NCBI RefSeq assembly: GCF_019049255.1
Contig: NZ_JAGMUJ010000130.1
Location: forward strand, 124,001 to 188,000
Direction of reading: 5' to 3'
Origin: Streptomyces sp. AC558_RSS880
GTDB lineage: Bacteria > Actinomycetota > Actinomycetes > Streptomycetales > Streptomycetaceae
Length of the DNA stretch: 64,000 nucleotides
This document shows positions 24,879 through 33,896 of this stretch, piece after piece (positions within the stretch are counted from its first letter, which is position 1; the number at the start of each line of letters is the position of its first letter). The notes under the pieces were generated by a model. The model worked only from the letters and a program-made list of their open reading frames with translations, had not been told where the DNA came from and ran no database searches. A program made the position numbers and the translations under genes.

Positions 24879-25997
24879 TCAGGAGTTCGATCGTCGGGCG
24901 GGGTCCGGCGGCGGCGCCGTGCTGGCACGCCGCACCAGCCGGGTCGGGACGAGGGTGGTGCCCCGCTCGGGGCCGACCTGGCGCATCTTGCTCAGCACCG
25001 CCTGCACGCAGAGCCGGCCCACCTCGGCGAAGTCCTGGTGGACGGTGGTCAGCGGGGGCAGGAAGGAGGACGCCTCGGGGATGTCGTCGAAGCCGATGAC
25101 GCTGACGTCCTCGGGGACGCGCCGGCCGTGTTCGTGCAGGGCGCGCAACAGGCCGAGCGCCATCTGGTCGTTGGCGGCGAAGACGGCCGTGCACTCCTGA
25201 CGGGCCGCGAGTTCGAGGCCGGCCCGGTAGCCCGAGTCCGCCGACCAGTCGCCCCGGATGAGGGGCGGCGGCACCCGTCCGGCCTCGGTGAGGGCGGCGC
25301 GCCAGGCGGCCGTACGGCGTTGCGCGGCGAACGAGTCCTCGGGGCCGCCCAGGTGCCACACCGTGCGGTGACCGAGGCCGAGCAGGTGCTGGACGGCGGC
25401 GCGGGTGCCGCCCGCCTGGTCGGTGTCGACGACCGTGTAGCGGTCGCCGGCGTCGGAGTCGACCACCACGACCTGGACGTGCGGGGGCAGGGTGACCGTC
25501 GCCGCGTCCAGCAGGTGGACCTCCATGATGACGATCACGGCGTCGACGGCGAGTTCCTCCAGCCGGGAGAACGCCCCGCGCACCTCGTCCTGGGTGGGCA
25601 CGGCGACCGGCAGCAGCGTCACCGCGTAGCCTTCGTGCGCGGCGGAGGTGGCGATCGCCTCCAGGGTGCGCACGTTGCCGGTGGTGGACAGGGTGAAGGT
25701 GATGACGCCGATGGTGCGGAACTCGCCGCGCTTCAGGGCGCGGGCCGCGCTGTTGGGCCGGTAGCCGAGTTCCTTCATCGCGGCCAGCACCTGGCGGCGG
25801 GTCTCCTCGGTCACCCCCGCGTAGCCGTTGGACACGCGGGAGACGGTCTGGGACGAGACCCCCGCCAGGCGGGCCACGTCGGCCATGGAGGCCGTGGTCC
25901 GGGCGCCGCCCCGGGTGCGGCGCGCGCCGCCGGTCGTGGTGGCCGCCCCGGTGGCGGGCCCCGGTGCGTTCGCCGGCGTTCCCTCGGCCGTGTCCAC
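24879..25997 (-). CDS. LacI family repressor of the adjacent beta-galactan operon
   Basis: A 372-residue regulator starting at GTG with an unusual 35-residue Ala/Gly/Thr-rich N-terminal extension. The LacI helix-turn-helix follows (MADVARLAGVSSQTVSRVSN, about 38-60, then the hinge NSAARALKRGE). The periplasmic-binding-like effector domain runs to the C-terminus (TIGVITF, VFAANDQMALGLLRAL, VSVIGFDDIPEASSFLPPLT). It is divergent from the ABC-GH42-GH30 operon. Two near-identical palindromes lie between them, so autoregulation and repression of the operon are likely, with a galacto-oligosaccharide as probable inducer. Confidence 0.92.
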   Translation of the reverse strand: MDTAEGTPANAPGPATGAATTTGGARRTRGGARTTASMADVARLAGVSSQTVSRVSNGYAGVTEETRRQVLAAMKELGYRPNSAARALKRGEFRTIGVITFTLSTTGNVRTLEAIATSAAHEGYAVTLLPVAVPTQDEVRGAFSRLEELAVDAVIVIMEVHLLDAATVTLPPHVQVVVVDSDAGDRYTVVDTDQAGGTRAAVQHLLGLGHRTVWHLGGPEDSFAAQRRTAAWRAALTEAGRVPPPLIRGDWSADSGYRAGLELAARQECTAVFAANDQMALGLLRALHEHGRRVPEDVSVIGFDDIPEASSFLPPLTTVHQDFAEVGRLCVQAVLSKMRQVGPERGTTLVPTRLVRRASTAPPPDPARRSNS

Positions 25998-26075
25998 TCG
26001 CCGTCAGCCGCCTTCCTGTCACTGCTCGCGTCACGGTTTCCCCAAGGGACCCTTGACCGTTCTCAGGAGGGCGGT

Positions 26076-26083
26076 GTAAACAT
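26076..26083. promoter_or_regulatory. Operator half-site GTAAACAT
   Basis: GTAAACAT equals one arm of the two full palindromes downstream. It lies about 27 bp (centre to centre) from the first one, towards the lacI gene. Confidence 0.4.
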
Positions 26084-26094
26084 TCCGCCATCCG

Positions 26095-26110
26095 ATGTTT
26101 ACGTAAACAT
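26095..26110. promoter_or_regulatory. Operator O1: ATGTTTACGTAAACAT
   Basis: A perfect 16-bp palindrome with central CG, typical of LacI-family operators. It lies in the lacI/ABC divergent region, about 98 bp upstream of the lacI start and 122 bp upstream of the first permease. Confidence 0.8.
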
Positions 26111-26139
26111 AACAGCTCACCGGCGCTTCGCGGCAGCCG

Positions 26140-26155
26140 ATGTTTACGCAAACAT
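26140..26155. promoter_or_regulatory. Operator O2: ATGTTTACGCAAACAT
   Basis: A second copy of the same operator with one base change in 16. Its centre is 45 bp from O1. Cooperative or looped binding by a LacI tetramer is possible. Confidence 0.8.
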
Positions 26156-26231
26156 CACGTGCAGGGGGCATGGCGTCCGGCTCACGCGCCGGGCGGCAGC
26201 CGGTCCGGAACGGTGACGAGCGAGGAACGAC

Positions 26232-27158
26232 ATGACGACGCTGCAACCACCGGTGGCCGCCAAGGCGCGGCCGGCCCCGCCCCCGGCGAGACGGGACCGC
26301 CGCTCCTGGACGGGGTGGGGCTTCATCGGCCCCTTCGTGGCCGTGTTCGCCCTGGTCTTCCTGGCACCGATCGCGTACTCGCTCTACCTGAGCCTCTTCC
26401 GCGACCAGCTCATCGGCGGGACCACCTTCGTCGGCCTCGACAACTACGAACAGGCGCTGCGGGACGAACGGTTCTGGGCGGCCCTCGGCCGGGTCTCGCT
26501 CTTCCTGTGCGTCCAGGTGCCGATCATGCTCGGCATCGCGCTGCTGGTGGCACTGGCCCTGGACAGCGGCCGGCTCTACGGCAAGAGCTTCTTCCGCATC
26601 ACGATCTTCCTGCCGTACGCGGTGCCCGCCGTGGTCGCCACCCTGATGTGGGGCTTCATGTACGGCACGAAGTACGGCCTGGTCGGTGACCTCAACGGGG
26701 CGTTCGACGTCTCACTGCCCGACCCGCTCTCCCCCGACCTGGTGCTGGCGTCCATCGGCAACATCGTCACCTGGGAGTTCGTCGGCTACAACATGCTGAT
26801 CTTCTACTCGGCGCTGCGCGTCATACCGAACTCCCTGTACGAGGCGGCGGAGATCGACGGCGCCGGGCAGATCCGCGTGATCACCGCGATCAAGCTGCCC
26901 GCGATCCGGGGCGCCCTGGTCATCGCGACGATCTTCTCCATCATCGGCAGCTTCCAACTGTTCAACGAGCCGAACATCCTGCGTCCGCTCGCCCGCAACG
27001 CCCTCACCACCGACTACACGCCGAACTTCTACACGTACTCGCTGTCCTTCAACGGCCAGCAGCACAACTACTCCGCGACGGTGGCCATCATCATGGGCCT
27101 GATCACGATGGTGATCGCCTACGTCGTGCAGCTGCGCGGCATGCGCAAGGGAGCGTGA
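26232..27158 (+). CDS. Sugar ABC transporter permease (MalF/LacF type)
   Basis: A 308-residue CUT1 permease with about six transmembrane helices (the first is WGFIGPFVAVFALVFLAPIAY). The EAA loop is EAAEIDGAGQIRVITAIKLP. It is the first gene of the operon, ahead of its MalG-type partner by 4 nt. In this operon the permeases precede the binding protein, the reverse of the xyloglucan-type cluster. No ATPase gene is present. Confidence 0.93.
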   Translation: MTTLQPPVAAKARPAPPPARRDRRSWTGWGFIGPFVAVFALVFLAPIAYSLYLSLFRDQLIGGTTFVGLDNYEQALRDERFWAALGRVSLFLCVQVPIMLGIALLVALALDSGRLYGKSFFRITIFLPYAVPAVVATLMWGFMYGTKYGLVGDLNGAFDVSLPDPLSPDLVLASIGNIVTWEFVGYNMLIFYSALRVIPNSLYEAAEIDGAGQIRVITAIKLPAIRGALVIATIFSIIGSFQLFNEPNILRPLARNALTTDYTPNFYTYSLSFNGQQHNYSATVAIIMGLITMVIAYVVQLRGMRKGA

Positions 27159-27162
27159 CCCG

Positions 27163-28110
27163 ATGAGCAGCCCTCTCACCACCGCCTCCCCGGCCGCACC
27201 CGCCAAGACCTCCGGTCCCGGCCGCAGCGCGCCACGGCTGCGCGGGACGCGCGGGCACTCCGCCGACAAGCCCAGGCGCAGCGTGCTGCTGACCGTGCTG
27301 ACCTCCCTGGTCGTCGTCTACACCGTCGTGCCGCTGATCTGGCTGGTCGTCAACGCCACCAAGACGCAGGCGGGTCTGGCCGACTCGTCCGGGATGTGGT
27401 TCGCCGACGACTTCGCACTGTGGGACAACATCCGCTCCACGTTCACCTACCACGACGGCGTGTTCACGCGCTGGCTGCTGAACACCCTGCTGTACGTGGT
27501 GCTGGGCGCCGGCGGGGCCACCCTCCTCGCGGTCCTCGGCGGTTACGCGCTGGCGAAGTTCGACTTCCCCGGCAAGCGCGGCGTCTTCGCCACGGTCATC
27601 GGCGCGGTGGCGGTCCCCGGCACGGCCCTCGCGGTGCCCACCTTCCTGATGTTCAGCGAGATGGGCCTGACCGACACCCCGTGGGCGGTGATCATCCCCT
27701 CGCTGGTCTCGCCGTTCGGTCTGTACCTGATGTGGGTGTTCGCCACCGAGGCCATCCCCGCCGAGCTCCTCGAGGCCGCCCGCATCGACGGGGCCGGCGA
27801 GGCGCGCACCTTCTTCACCGTCGCCCTCCCGCTGCTCGCCCCCGGCATCGTGACGGTGCTGCTGTTCACCACGGTCGCCACCTGGAACAACTACTTCCTG
27901 CCGCTGATCATGCTCAAGGACCCGGACTGGTACCCGCTGACGCTCGGTCTGAGCGCGTGGAACTCCCAGGCCGAGACCATCGGCGGCGAGGTCATCTTCA
28001 ACCTGGTGATCACCGGTTCGCTGGTCACCATCCTGCCGCTCATCGCCGCGTTCCTGCTGCTCCAGAAGTACTGGCAGTCGGGTCTCGCCGCGGGCAGCGT
28101 CAAGGAGTGA
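27163..28110 (+). CDS. Sugar ABC transporter permease (MalG type)
   Basis: A 315-residue CUT1 permease. A 40-residue Ser/Pro/Ala-rich cytosolic tail precedes the first helix (VLLTVLTSLVVVYTVVPLIW). The EAA loop is EAARIDGAGEARTFFTVALP and the end LLLQKYWQSGLAAGSVKE is typical. It pairs with the preceding MalF-type subunit and precedes the binding protein by 88 bp. Confidence 0.93.
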   Translation: MSSPLTTASPAAPAKTSGPGRSAPRLRGTRGHSADKPRRSVLLTVLTSLVVVYTVVPLIWLVVNATKTQAGLADSSGMWFADDFALWDNIRSTFTYHDGVFTRWLLNTLLYVVLGAGGATLLAVLGGYALAKFDFPGKRGVFATVIGAVAVPGTALAVPTFLMFSEMGLTDTPWAVIIPSLVSPFGLYLMWVFATEAIPAELLEAARIDGAGEARTFFTVALPLLAPGIVTVLLFTTVATWNNYFLPLIMLKDPDWYPLTLGLSAWNSQAETIGGEVIFNLVITGSLVTILPLIAAFLLLQKYWQSGLAAGSVKE

Positions 28111-28198
28111 CCGCGCGGCTCCCCGGCCGCCCCCTCAGCCCCGCCCCCGCACCACCACCCTCGCCCCGTCCCACCCACGAAGAAGTGGAAGCACCCTC

Positions 28199-29536
28199 AT
28201 GCGCAGAAACACCGGCCGCCTGCTGCGCGGCATCGCCCTTCTGTCCGCCGTGGCCCTGGGCACCACCGCCTGCGGCGGCTCCGACGACGGCTCCACCGAC
28301 GAGGCGGTCTCCGCCTCGGACGTCCAGGCGGCCCTGAAGAAGGGCGGCACGGTGACGGTGTGGGCCTGGGAACCCACGCTGAAGACGGTCGCCGCCGATT
28401 TCGAGAAGAAGTACCCGAAGGTCAAGGTCAACCTCGTCGGCGAGCGGTCGGGCGACAAGCACTACACCGCGCTGTCGAACGCGATATCGGCCGAGAAGGG
28501 CGTCCCGGACGTCGCGCAGATCGAGTACTTCGCGGTGAACCAGTACGCCCTCGGCAAGGGCCTCACCGACCTGGCCCCCTTCGGCGCCGACAAGCTGGCC
28601 TCCAAGTACACGCCCGGTCCGTGGAACGCCGTGAGCGAGGACAAGGCGGTCTACGGCCTGCCGATGGACTCCGGCCCGATGGCGATGTTCTACAACAAGA
28701 AGGTCTTCGACAAGTACGAGATCGCCGTCCCGACCACCTGGGACGAGTACGTCGACGCCGCGCGCAAGCTGCACAAGGCCGACCCCGAGGTCTACATCGC
28801 CAATGACGCCGGCGACGCCGGTTTCACCACCAGCCTGCTGTGGCAGGCCGGTTCGCGTCCGTACAAGGTCGACGGCACCAACGTGAAGATCGACTTCAGC
28901 GACGCGAAGGCCAAGAAGTTCACGGACACCTGGCAGAAGCTCATCGACGAGAAGCTCCTCGCCCCGGTCAACGGCTGGACCGACGAGTGGTACAAGGGCC
29001 TGGGCGACGGCAGCATCGCCACCCTGACCACCGGTGCCTGGATGCCCGCCAACTTCGTCAGCGGCGTGCCGAACGCGGCCGGCGACTGGCGCGCGGCCCC
29101 GATGCCGGCCTGGACCAAGGGCGACGAGGCCAGCGCGGAGAACGGCGGCAGCTCGCTGACCCTGCCCTCGCTCGGCAGGAACAAGGAACTCGCCTACGCC
29201 TTCGTGGAGTACGCGAACTCCGGTGACGGCATTCGGACCCGCGTCGAGCAGGGCGCCTTCCCGGCCACCAAGGCGGAGCTGCAGTCCGCCGACTTCCAGA
29301 GCACCAAGTTCGACTACCTCGGTGGCCAGGAGGCGAACAAGATCTTCGCCGAGTCCGCCGCGAACGTCGCCAGCGACTGGTCGTACCTGCCGTTCCAGCA
29401 GTACGCCCACTCGGTCTTCAACGACACGGTCGGCAAGGCCTACGTCTCGGACACCACGCTCGCGGACGGCCTGAAGGCCTGGCAGGACGCCTCGGTGAAG
29501 TACGCCGAGGAACAGGGCTTCACCGTCGAGAAGTAG
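28199..29536 (+). CDS. Extracellular sugar-binding lipoprotein (beta-galacto-oligosaccharide system)
   Basis: A 445-residue family-1 solute-binding protein. The signal peptide (RGIALLSAVALGTTAC) ends in a lipidated Cys near residue 23, followed by a Gly/Ser/Asp tether. Typical motifs include AMFYNKKVFDKYEIAVPTTW, TLTTGAWMPANF and LSNAISAEKGVPDVAQIEYF. It is translated with two permeases and GH42, so galacto-oligosaccharides released from arabinogalactan side chains are the likely ligands. Confidence 0.93.
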   Translation: MRRNTGRLLRGIALLSAVALGTTACGGSDDGSTDEAVSASDVQAALKKGGTVTVWAWEPTLKTVAADFEKKYPKVKVNLVGERSGDKHYTALSNAISAEKGVPDVAQIEYFAVNQYALGKGLTDLAPFGADKLASKYTPGPWNAVSEDKAVYGLPMDSGPMAMFYNKKVFDKYEIAVPTTWDEYVDAARKLHKADPEVYIANDAGDAGFTTSLLWQAGSRPYKVDGTNVKIDFSDAKAKKFTDTWQKLIDEKLLAPVNGWTDEWYKGLGDGSIATLTTGAWMPANFVSGVPNAAGDWRAAPMPAWTKGDEASAENGGSSLTLPSLGRNKELAYAFVEYANSGDGIRTRVEQGAFPATKAELQSADFQSTKFDYLGGQEANKIFAESAANVASDWSYLPFQQYAHSVFNDTVGKAYVSDTTLADGLKAWQDASVKYAEEQGFTVEK

Positions 29537-29552
29537 GACGGCACCAGGCACA

Positions 29553-29581
29553 GGGCGGCGCGGGCGGACTCCGCGCCGCCC
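29553..29581 (+). terminator. Intercistronic hairpin between binding protein and GH42
   Basis: GGGCGGCGCGG (29553-29563) and CCGCGCCGCCC (29571-29581) form a perfect 11-bp stem with a 7-nt loop. Placed after the binding-protein stop inside the operon, it probably attenuates transcription or protects the 3' end so that the lipoprotein is made in excess. Confidence 0.6.
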
Positions 29582-29610
29582 CCGTGCACCACACCCCCGG
29601 AAGGACCGCC

Positions 29611-31653
29611 ATGATCTCCACCCTCCTGTCCCGCGCCGGCGGGGCGGACGGTGACCCCGCCCTCCGTCTCGTCTACGGCGCCGACTACAACCCCGAGCAG
29701 TGGCCCCGCACCGTGTGGGAGGAGGACGTCCGGCTGATGCGCGAGGCCGGCGTGAACCTCGTGTCCGTGGGGATCTTCTCCTGGGCCCGGCTGCAACCGG
29801 CCGAGGACACCTGGGACTTCGCCTGGCTCGACGAGGTGATGGACCTGCTGCACCGGGGCGGCATCGGAGTCGACCTCGCCACCGCCACCGCCTCCCCGCC
29901 GCCCTGGCTCACCACCGCCCACCCGGAGATCCTCCCGGTCACGGCCACCGGCGAGACCCTCTGGCCGGGGGCGCGCCAGCACTGGCGGCCCACCTCGCCC
30001 GTCTTCCGCCGGCACGCGCTGCGCCTGGTCCGGGAGCTGGCGACCCGCTACGCCGGTCATCCGGCGCTCGTTGCCTGGCACGTCAACAACGAGCTGGGCT
30101 GCCACAACGTCTACGACTACTCCGACGACGCGGCCCGTGCCTTCCGCGACTGGCTGCGCGCCCGCTACACCACGCTGGAGGCGCTCAACACCGCCTGGGG
30201 CACGGCCTTCTGGTCGCAGCGGTACACCGACTGGGAGCAGATCCTGCCGCCGCGGCTGGCCGCCTCCCACCCCAACCCCACCCAGCAGCTCGACTTCAAG
30301 CGCTTCTCCTCGGACGTGCTCAAGGACCACCTGCGCGCCGAGCGGGAGATCCTGCGGGAGCTCACCCCGGACGTCCCCGTCACCACCAACTTCATGCTGA
30401 CGGGCGGCATCAAGGGCATGAACTACCCGGACTGGGCGGGCGAGGTCGACTTCGTCTCCAACGACCACTACGTCCACCCCGGCCCGCAGGACCGCGACGA
30501 GCTGTCCTTCTCCGCCAACCTCACCAGCGGCATCTCCGGCGGGCGGCCCTGGTTCCTGATGGAGCACTCCACCAGCGCCGTCAACTGGCAGCCCGTCAAC
30601 GTGGCCAAGCGCCCCGGTGACCTGGCCCGCGACTCGCTGCTGCACGTCGCCCACGGCGCCGACGCGGTCTGCTTCTTCCAGTGGCGGCAGTCGGCGGCGG
30701 GCGCCGAGAAGTACCACTCGGCGATGGTCCCGCACGCCGGCGCGGACAGCGAGCTGTTCCGCGCGGTGGCCGCGCTCGGCGCCACCCTCAAGACCCTCGC
30801 CCCGATCACCGGGTCCGAGCGGGAGCCCGCCCGGGTCGGCATCCTCTACGACTGGGAGTCGTGGTGGGCGAGCGAACAGGACTCCCACCCCACCTCCCTG
30901 CTCGACTACCGGCAGGAGGCGCTCGACTGGTACTCGGCGCTCCTCGCCCTCGGCGTCCGCGCCGACCTCGTCACCACCCGGGCCGACCTGCACCGCCACC
31001 AGGTGCTGATCGCCCCCGTGCTGCACATGGTCCCGGCCGACCTGGCGAAGACCCTCACCCGGTACGCCGAACAGGGCGGCCACCTGATCACCACGTACTT
31101 CTCCGGTGTCGTCGACGAGCACGACCACGTCTGGCTCGGCGGCTATCCCGGCGCCCTGCGGGACCTGCTCGGCATCCGCATCGAGGAGTTCGGCCCACTG
31201 CTCGCCGGTGACCGCGTGGAGCTCGACGACGGCACGACCGGTGCCCTGTGGACCGACCGGATCACCGTGACCGATGCCGGGACCGAGGTCCTGGCCCGCT
31301 ACCGCACCGGCGAGCAGTCGGGCAGGCCCGCCGTCACCCGGCGGCCGACGGGCGGGGGTTCCGCCGCGTACGTCTCCACCCGGCTCGGTGTCGAAGGGCT
31401 CACCTCGCTGCTGCCCCGGCTGCTGGAGCCGGCCGGCGTGGAGAGCGAACTGCCCGCCGAGGTACGGGGGCTGGTCGAGCCGGTCGTGCGCCGGGGCGCC
31501 GAGGGCCGGTTCCTGTTCCTGGTGAACCGGACCGACGACACCGTCCCGGTGCGCGGTCTCGACGGGGAGGTGCTCGTCGGCACCACCGGCGCCGACGGCG
31601 TCCTCACGCTCGGCCCCCGCGCGGTCGCCGTACTGCGGCAGCCGGCCGCCTGA
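29611..31653 (+). CDS. GH42 beta-galactosidase, cytosolic
   Basis: A 680-residue GH42 enzyme. Start chosen at ATG 29611 because GGAAGGA lies 5 nt upstream; an in-frame GTG 9 codons earlier lacks one. The N-terminal TIM barrel opens with YGADYNPEQWP. The acid/base is E161 in HVNNELGCHN and the nucleophile E318 in LMEHSTSAVNW. A trimerization domain (glutamine-amidotransferase-like, about 395-600) and a small C-terminal beta domain follow. It hydrolyses beta-galactosides carried in by the linked importer; a secreted endo-galactanase follows. Confidence 0.94.
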   Translation: MISTLLSRAGGADGDPALRLVYGADYNPEQWPRTVWEEDVRLMREAGVNLVSVGIFSWARLQPAEDTWDFAWLDEVMDLLHRGGIGVDLATATASPPPWLTTAHPEILPVTATGETLWPGARQHWRPTSPVFRRHALRLVRELATRYAGHPALVAWHVNNELGCHNVYDYSDDAARAFRDWLRARYTTLEALNTAWGTAFWSQRYTDWEQILPPRLAASHPNPTQQLDFKRFSSDVLKDHLRAEREILRELTPDVPVTTNFMLTGGIKGMNYPDWAGEVDFVSNDHYVHPGPQDRDELSFSANLTSGISGGRPWFLMEHSTSAVNWQPVNVAKRPGDLARDSLLHVAHGADAVCFFQWRQSAAGAEKYHSAMVPHAGADSELFRAVAALGATLKTLAPITGSEREPARVGILYDWESWWASEQDSHPTSLLDYRQEALDWYSALLALGVRADLVTTRADLHRHQVLIAPVLHMVPADLAKTLTRYAEQGGHLITTYFSGVVDEHDHVWLGGYPGALRDLLGIRIEEFGPLLAGDRVELDDGTTGALWTDRITVTDAGTEVLARYRTGEQSGRPAVTRRPTGGGSAAYVSTRLGVEGLTSLLPRLLEPAGVESELPAEVRGLVEPVVRRGAEGRFLFLVNRTDDTVPVRGLDGEVLVGTTGADGVLTLGPRAVAVLRQPAA

Positions 31654-31665
31654 CACCCCACAGCT

Positions 31666-31694
31666 CCCCGGAACGGCACGCACCCGTTCCGGGG
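31666..31694 (+). terminator. Hairpin after GH42
   Basis: CCCCGGAACGG (31666-31676) and CCGTTCCGGGG (31684-31694) form a perfect 11-bp stem with a 7-nt loop between GH42 and the GH30 gene. The GH30 gene may therefore have partly separate expression. Confidence 0.6.
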
Positions 31695-31777
31695 GCCCGT
31701 CCCCTCCCGCCGGCAGCCGGTGCGGCGGGAGGGCCCACCGAAGCGCGACCACACACCTCCATGTTGGGAGCACACCG

Positions 31778-33820
31778 ATGGCACGCCGCACCCGCAACAG
31801 ACGGCTTCTCACGGCCGCCGGGCTCACCGCCGCCCTGGTCACCGGGGCCGCCCTGGTCCCCGGGCCGACGTCCGCCGCCGCCCAGGCCGCGGACCTCCCC
31901 TCCGTCACCGTCCGGCCCGACCCCTCGTACCAGCAGGAGGAGTTCGAGGGCTGGGGCACCAGCCTCGTCTGGTTCGCCAACGCCACCGGCGACTACCCGC
32001 CTCAGATCCGCGAGAAGCTCGCACGACTCCTGTTCGGCGACGACGGCCTCGCCCTGAACATCGCCCGGTACAACGTCGGCGGCGGCAACGCCCCCGACGT
32101 GAAGGACTATCTGCGGGCCGGCGGCGCGGTCGAGGGCTGGTGGAAGGCGCCCGCGGGCACCACCCGCGAGGACACCGACTGGTGGGACGCCGAGGACCCC
32201 GCCGACTGGAACGAGAACGCCGACGCCACCCAGCGGTGGTGGGTGGACCGCATCAAGAAGGACATCACCCACTGGGAGACCTTCAGCAACTCCCCGCCCT
32301 GGTTCATGACCGTCAGCGGTTATGTGTCCGGCGGGTTCGACGCCACCGCCGACCAGCTGAAGACCGAGTCGGTCGACGACTTCGCCGCCTACCTGGCGGG
32401 CGCCACCAAGCGGCTGGAGAAGGCGCACGGCATCGAGGTCGACACCGTCGACCCCTTCAACGAGCCGAACACCCCCTACTGGAGCACCCGTCTCGGCGCG
32501 GACGGCGAACCCGTCGGCGGCCGTCAGGAGGGCGCCCACATCGGTCCCGAGCTCCAGGAGAAGGTGCTCCACGCCCTCTCCCCCGCGCTGAGGAAGGCGA
32601 GGACCGAGGCGGAGATCTCCGCCATGGACGAGACCAACCCATCGATCTTCGCGCAGAACTGGAACTCCTACTCGCCCGAGGCGCGTGACCTCGTCGGCCA
32701 GATGAACGTCCACACCTACGGCACCGGTCAGCGCACCACCGTGCGCGACATCGCCAAGGCCGAGGACAAACGGCTGTGGATGAGCGAGGTCGAGGGCGAC
32801 TGGGGCGACGGACAGAGCTTCACGGACATGCGTCCCGGTCTGGGCCTCGCCCAGCGCATCGTCGACGACCTGCGCGAACTGGAACCGCGTGCCTGGGTGT
32901 TCTGGCAGCCCGTCGAGGACCACGACAACATGAAGCCCGGCGGCGAGTCCGCCAAGGGCGGCAACTGGGGCGAGATCCAGCTCCCCTTCAGCTGCACCTC
33001 GAAGGACACCCTCGAGACCTGCCCCATCCACACGAACACGAAGTTCGACACCGCCCGCAACTTCACCCACTTCATCAAGCCGGGCGACCGGCTGATCAAG
33101 GTGGACGACACCTCCAGCGCGGCGGCGGTGACGAAGAACGGCAAGGGCGCCTCGCTCGTCCACGTCAACAGCACCACCGAGGCGCGCAACGTCACCGTCG
33201 ACCTGTCCAAGTTCCGCACCATCAGCCGGAACGCGACCGTCACGCCCGTCGTGACCAGCGCCGACGGCAAGCTGGAGCGGCACCGGGCCATCAAGGTCAC
33301 CGACCGCGCGGCCACCTTCACCGTGCCCGCCCAGTCGGTGACGTCCTTCGTCGTCAAGGGCGTCTCCGGCGTCGCGAAGGACGCCCCGCTGCTGCGCGAG
33401 GGCCGCACCTACACCCTCACCGGCGTGCAGAGCGGCAAGGCGGTCACCGTGGCCGACGACGGCACGAAGCTCGTCATCGGTACCGGCGACGGCTCCGCCT
33501 CCCAGCGGTGGCGGCTGAGCGCGGTGCGCCCCGACGACGGTGTGCGTGAGCGCTACGAGTTCACCAGCCCGGTGGACGGCGAGCGACTGACCGTGCGCGA
33601 CGACGTCCCGGTGGTCGAACCGCACACCGGTGAGCGGGACCCGGCCGCCGAGTGGATCATGTCCACGACGGGCGACGGCACCTGGACCCTGGTGAACGCG
33701 GCCACCGGCCGCCTCCTGGAGGTCGGCGGGCAGGCCACGCACGAGGGTGCCGCGGTCACGACGTGGCAGCCCAACTCCGGTTCCAACCAGCGCTGGACGG
33801 TCACGGACGTCACGGACTGA
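31778..33820 (+). CDS. Secreted GH30 endo-beta-1,6-galactanase-like enzyme with ricin-type domain
   Basis: A 680-residue precursor with a signal peptide ending near AAAQA (about residue 37). The GH30 catalytic domain (about 40-390) has EFEGWGTSLVWFA, acid/base E229 in DPFNEPNTPYW and nucleophile E337 in WMSEVEGDWG. A GH30 beta-sandwich (about 395-530) and a C-terminal ricin-B-like module (about 540-680, with LVNAATGRLLEVGG and the QRWTV end) follow. It resembles GH30 subfamily 5 endo-beta-1,6-galactanases of Streptomyces that cut arabinogalactan side chains. The neighbouring GH42 and importer fit that substrate, but a beta-1,6-glucanase is the main alternative. Confidence 0.85.
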   Translation: MARRTRNRRLLTAAGLTAALVTGAALVPGPTSAAAQAADLPSVTVRPDPSYQQEEFEGWGTSLVWFANATGDYPPQIREKLARLLFGDDGLALNIARYNVGGGNAPDVKDYLRAGGAVEGWWKAPAGTTREDTDWWDAEDPADWNENADATQRWWVDRIKKDITHWETFSNSPPWFMTVSGYVSGGFDATADQLKTESVDDFAAYLAGATKRLEKAHGIEVDTVDPFNEPNTPYWSTRLGADGEPVGGRQEGAHIGPELQEKVLHALSPALRKARTEAEISAMDETNPSIFAQNWNSYSPEARDLVGQMNVHTYGTGQRTTVRDIAKAEDKRLWMSEVEGDWGDGQSFTDMRPGLGLAQRIVDDLRELEPRAWVFWQPVEDHDNMKPGGESAKGGNWGEIQLPFSCTSKDTLETCPIHTNTKFDTARNFTHFIKPGDRLIKVDDTSSAAAVTKNGKGASLVHVNSTTEARNVTVDLSKFRTISRNATVTPVVTSADGKLERHRAIKVTDRAATFTVPAQSVTSFVVKGVSGVAKDAPLLREGRTYTLTGVQSGKAVTVADDGTKLVIGTGDGSASQRWRLSAVRPDDGVRERYEFTSPVDGERLTVRDDVPVVEPHTGERDPAAEWIMSTTGDGTWTLVNAATGRLLEVGGQATHEGAAVTTWQPNSGSNQRWTVTDVTD

Positions 33821-33838
33821 CCGGTCTCCGCCGGGCCC

Positions 33839-33864
33839 GGCCGCACCGCCCGCGCGGTGCGGCC
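33839..33864 (+). terminator. Hairpin between GH30 and acetyltransferase
   Basis: GGCCGCACCGC (33839-33849) and GCGGTGCGGCC (33854-33864) form a perfect 11-bp stem with a 4-nt loop, 18 nt after the GH30 stop. Confidence 0.65.
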
Positions 33865-33896
33865 GGGCCGCTTCCACCACACCCCTTGGAGAACCA

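Noticed and set aside
29440..31986. An 848-codon minus-strand open frame over GH42
   Set aside because: Antisense shadow of GH42; no recognizable protein features.
33747..33896. N-terminal extension of the acetyltransferase
   Set aside because: Overlaps the end of GH30 and the hairpin; GTG 33897 has a proper ribosome-binding site and the Mac domain begins there.
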